The notes below the pieces were generated by a model that searched no databases, was not told the origin of the DNA, and was given only the letters and a program-made list of their open reading frames with translations. Positions 6,005-7,245 of a DNA stretch of 7,245 nucleotides are shown here, one piece after another. The stretch is from the NCBI GenBank assembly GCA_964496725.1, contig CAZCAS010000059.1, positions 1 to 7,245 of the forward strand. Reading direction: 5' to 3'. Positions within the stretch are counted from its first letter, which is position 1, and every line of letters begins with the position of its first letter. The stretch comes from JAZGHN01 sp964496725. Its GTDB lineage: Bacteria > Chloroflexota > Dehalococcoidia > Dehalococcoidales > E44-bin46. The position numbers and the translations under genes were made by a program.

Positions 6005-6919
6005 TTACTTTAGCGGCACGTAGCCTACCTCAAGCACCTTCTCCTGACCTTCCGGGGACAGGCAGTAATCGATGAAGGTTTTGATAACGCCGGTGGGTGC
6101 TCCATTGGTGTAGTAGAGGAGTGGTCGAGCAATAGGGTAGGTCCCATCAAGAGCTGTTTCCACACTGGGCAGAACAGCTGGGTCGTCGGCCGTTTTCTTA
6201 ATGGCCAGGGGTTTCACTTCATCAGTGACATAGCCCAGACCAGGATAGAAAATAGCATCGGGGTTCTTGGCTACCTCATCAACTCCCTCCTTGGTGGAGG
6301 GCAGAAACAGTACCTGCGGTCCATACTCCAGGTTCGTATCCTCGGTGGGTAGCCCTGCCATCTGGACTACGTGCTCCTTGAAGAAGACATGGGTGCCTGA
6401 GTTGGTATCACGGGAGAGGGCGACTATGGGAGCATCGCTACCCCCCACCTCTTTCCAGTTGGTTATCTGGTTGGTGTAGATGGCTGAGAGCTGAGCTATA
6501 GTCAGCTCAGATACTGGATTTGATGGGTGAACTACTACCGATAGGGCATCGGTGGCTACCTGAATCTCATAGGGGTCTACCCCTTTCGCTTTGGCCTGGT
6601 CGATCTCCTGCGGTTTTATCTTGCGCGAAGCCTGGCAAACATCAGTGGTGCTATCTATCAGGGCAGCAATGCCAACGCCGGAACCAGGGCCGCTGACAGC
6701 TATGCTTACATTTGGGTTCTTTTTCATAAATTCCTCTGCCCAAACCGCAGTTAAGGGGGTCACCGTGTTTGACCCGATGATATTAAAGGAACCGGATAGG
6801 CCTGTGCTTGGTGGTGTGGTGCTTGGGCTGCCTCCGCCACAGCCAGTTAGACCAATAACGGCGGAGAGCGAGGCTAGTACGGGTAACATCAACCACTTTC
6901 TATTTAGTTTTCTATGCAA
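6005..6919 (-). CDS. pstS: Phosphate ABC transporter substrate-binding lipoprotein PstS
   Basis: PstS binds phosphate outside the cytoplasmic membrane and hands it to PstC/PstA. The 304 residues begin with a basic stretch (MHRKLNRKW), a hydrophobic core and a lipobox LTGC at 24-27, so C27 should be lipid-modified after cleavage. A Gly/Ser/Thr/Pro-rich linker (28-44) follows. Phosphate-site motifs are GSNTV at 49-53, SGPGSGVG at 76-83 and SRDTNSGT at 169-176; NWKEVGG at 154-160 and FIDYCLSPEGQ at 282-292 are also typical of the family. The start is a TTG at 6919, supported by AAGGAG at 6928-6933 with 8-nt spacing. The next ATG (codon 11) would remove the basic part of the signal. It is the first gene of the operon, immediately downstream of the Pho-box-like repeats, so phosphate-starvation control is expected. 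Confidence 0.97.
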   Translation of the reverse strand: MHRKLNRKWLMLPVLASLSAVIGLTGCGGGSPSTTPPSTGLSGSFNIIGSNTVTPLTAVWAEEFMKKNPNVSIAVSGPGSGVGIAALIDSTTDVCQASRKIKPQEIDQAKAKGVDPYEIQVATDALSVVVHPSNPVSELTIAQLSAIYTNQITNWKEVGGSDAPIVALSRDTNSGTHVFFKEHVVQMAGLPTEDTNLEYGPQVLFLPSTKEGVDEVAKNPDAIFYPGLGYVTDEVKPLAIKKTADDPAVLPSVETALDGTYPIARPLLYYTNGAPTGVIKTFIDYCLSPEGQEKVLEVGYVPLK

Positions 6920-6927
6920 ATCGTTTT

Positions 6928-6933
6928 CTCCTT
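6928..6933 (-). promoter_or_regulatory. pstS ribosome binding site supporting a TTG start
   Basis: AAGGAG on the minus strand lies 8 nt before TTG 6919. This spacing, plus the need for the basic signal-peptide n-region, supports the non-ATG start over the internal ATG at codon 11. Confidence 0.8.
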
Positions 6934-6956
6934 TTCAATTTAATAATTTCCTAAAC

Positions 6957-7020
6957 AAAAAGCCTTAAAACCATCTACTAACACCATAACAGGCCAAGTT
7001 TAAAGACGGTTTAAGGCTTT
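6957..7020 (-). terminator. Terminator-like inverted repeat between the kinase gene and pstS
   Basis: Minus-strand arm AAAGCCTTAAACC (7020-7008) pairs with GGTTTTAAGGCTTT (6972-6959), a 13-bp stem with one bulged base and a long loop of about 35 nt. The descending arm runs into TTTTT (6961-6957), then G and TTT. This would end kinase transcripts before pstS. The long loop and AT-rich stem make efficiency uncertain. The upstream arm also contains parts of the Pho-box-like repeats. Confidence 0.5.
6986..6991 (-). promoter_or_regulatory. Candidate -10 element of the pst operon promoter
   Basis: TGTTAT (four of six matches to TATAAT) lies 6 bp after the last 11-bp repeat on the minus strand. Activator repeats upstream with a weak -10 and no good -35 fit a PhoP/PhoB-activated promoter. 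Transcription would start near 6979, giving a leader of about 60 nt. Confidence 0.35.
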
Positions 7021-7036
7021 GTTAAATCTTTGTTAA
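6998..7036 (-). promoter_or_regulatory. Pho box: four direct hexamer repeats at 11-bp spacing
   Basis: On the minus strand, TTAACA (7036-7031), TTAACA (7025-7020), TTAAAC (7014-7009) and TTAAAC (7003-6998) are each separated by exactly 5 bases. Repeats of TT(A/T/C)A(C/A)A type with an 11-bp period are the known recognition pattern of Bacillus-type PhoP, and PhoB uses a similar 11-bp period. Position just upstream of pstS and downstream of a PhoR-like kinase gene supports phosphate-starvation activation of the operon. Confidence 0.85.
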
Positions 7037-7053
7037 AATTTTAAAAGCGGCCT

Positions 7054-7245
7054 TTATTTAAGGGGCAGGTTAAAGCTAAAAGTAGAGCCTCTGCCCTCCT
7101 CACTTTGTGCCCAGATATCACCTCCATGGGCTTGCACTATATGCTTGGCGATGGCTAACCCCAACCCGGTGCCCTCACCCGAGCGCGCCTAATCTGCCTT
7201 GTAAAAACGCTCAAAAACGTGTGGCAGGTCATCCTTAGAAATCCC
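7054..7245 (-). pseudogene. PhoR-like sensor histidine kinase, C-terminal end, interrupted by an in-frame TAG
   Basis: The window enters the gene at the end of the G1 box (GIS). In one frame it encodes KDDLPHVFERFYKAD (F box), then TAG at 7191-7189, then ARSGEGTGLGLAIAKH (G2 box GTGLGL) and HGGDIWAQSEEGRGSTFSFN, ending LPLK and TAA at 7056-7054. This is the ATP-binding (HATPase_c) domain of a membrane sensor kinase. The TAG sits where relatives usually have Lys or Arg (KADxARS), one base from AAG or AGG. Termination there would remove the ATP lid and G2 box and should abolish kinase activity. The 44 sense codons after the TAG are intact and well conserved, so the lesion is recent, a sequence error, or read through. 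Position directly upstream of pst suggests PhoR, but the sensor part is outside the window. Family assignment is firm; pseudogene status is uncertain. Confidence 0.65.

Noticed and set aside
5673..6968. Plus-strand open frames opposite pstC and pstS (including 5673-6023 and 6591-6968)
   Set aside because: They are antisense to strongly conserved pst genes, and their translations look like low-complexity shadow protein.

Overview
Every gene I can support reads on the minus strand, so transcription runs from high to low coordinates. The window is a phosphate-starvation locus followed by two unrelated metabolic genes. In transcription order it holds the 3' end of a PhoR-type sensor kinase (7245-7054, carrying an in-frame TAG), a regulatory gap, the complete pst cluster pstS-pstC-pstA-pstB-phoU (6919-2633), a stand-alone corrinoid/methionine-synthase activation-domain protein (2136-1456), and an enolase-superfamily (mandelate racemase/galactonate dehydratase-like) gene that leaves the window at position 1, probably only a short tail from its end.

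The pst region is compact. Junctions are 48 nt (pstS-pstC), 6 nt (pstC-pstA), a 1-nt TGATG overlap (pstA-pstB) and 22 nt (pstB-phoU), which indicates one operon. PstS captures phosphate outside the membrane, PstC and PstA form the channel, PstB powers it, and PhoU passes transporter status to the PhoR kinase. Upstream of pstS are four TTAACA/TTAAAC hexamers spaced exactly 11 bp apart, the layout of a PhoP/PhoB-family binding site. They overlap one arm of a terminator-like inverted repeat that lies between the kinase gene and pstS. A perfect 6-bp hairpin sits between pstS and pstC, where many transport operons adjust the ratio of binding protein to membrane subunits.

The other two genes are separated by long non-coding gaps and probably have their own promoters. 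The corrinoid-activation gene has a roughly 350-nt possible leader that I could not match to a known riboswitch. The enolase-like gene has an extended -10 promoter and unusual residues at conserved active-site positions.

The organism cannot be fixed from this window. A stand-alone corrinoid activation protein, an enolase-superfamily sugar-acid dehydratase homologue, strong AGGAGG-type ribosome sites, moderate base composition and a Gram-positive-style 11-bp Pho repeat would fit an anaerobic Chloroflexota (Dehalococcoidia-like) or Firmicutes-like bacterium; this is a tentative inference. I see no mobile element, CRISPR array, tRNA or rRNA. The window is mostly ordinary biology. The points most worth checking are the broken kinase frame and the Pho box/terminator overlap.
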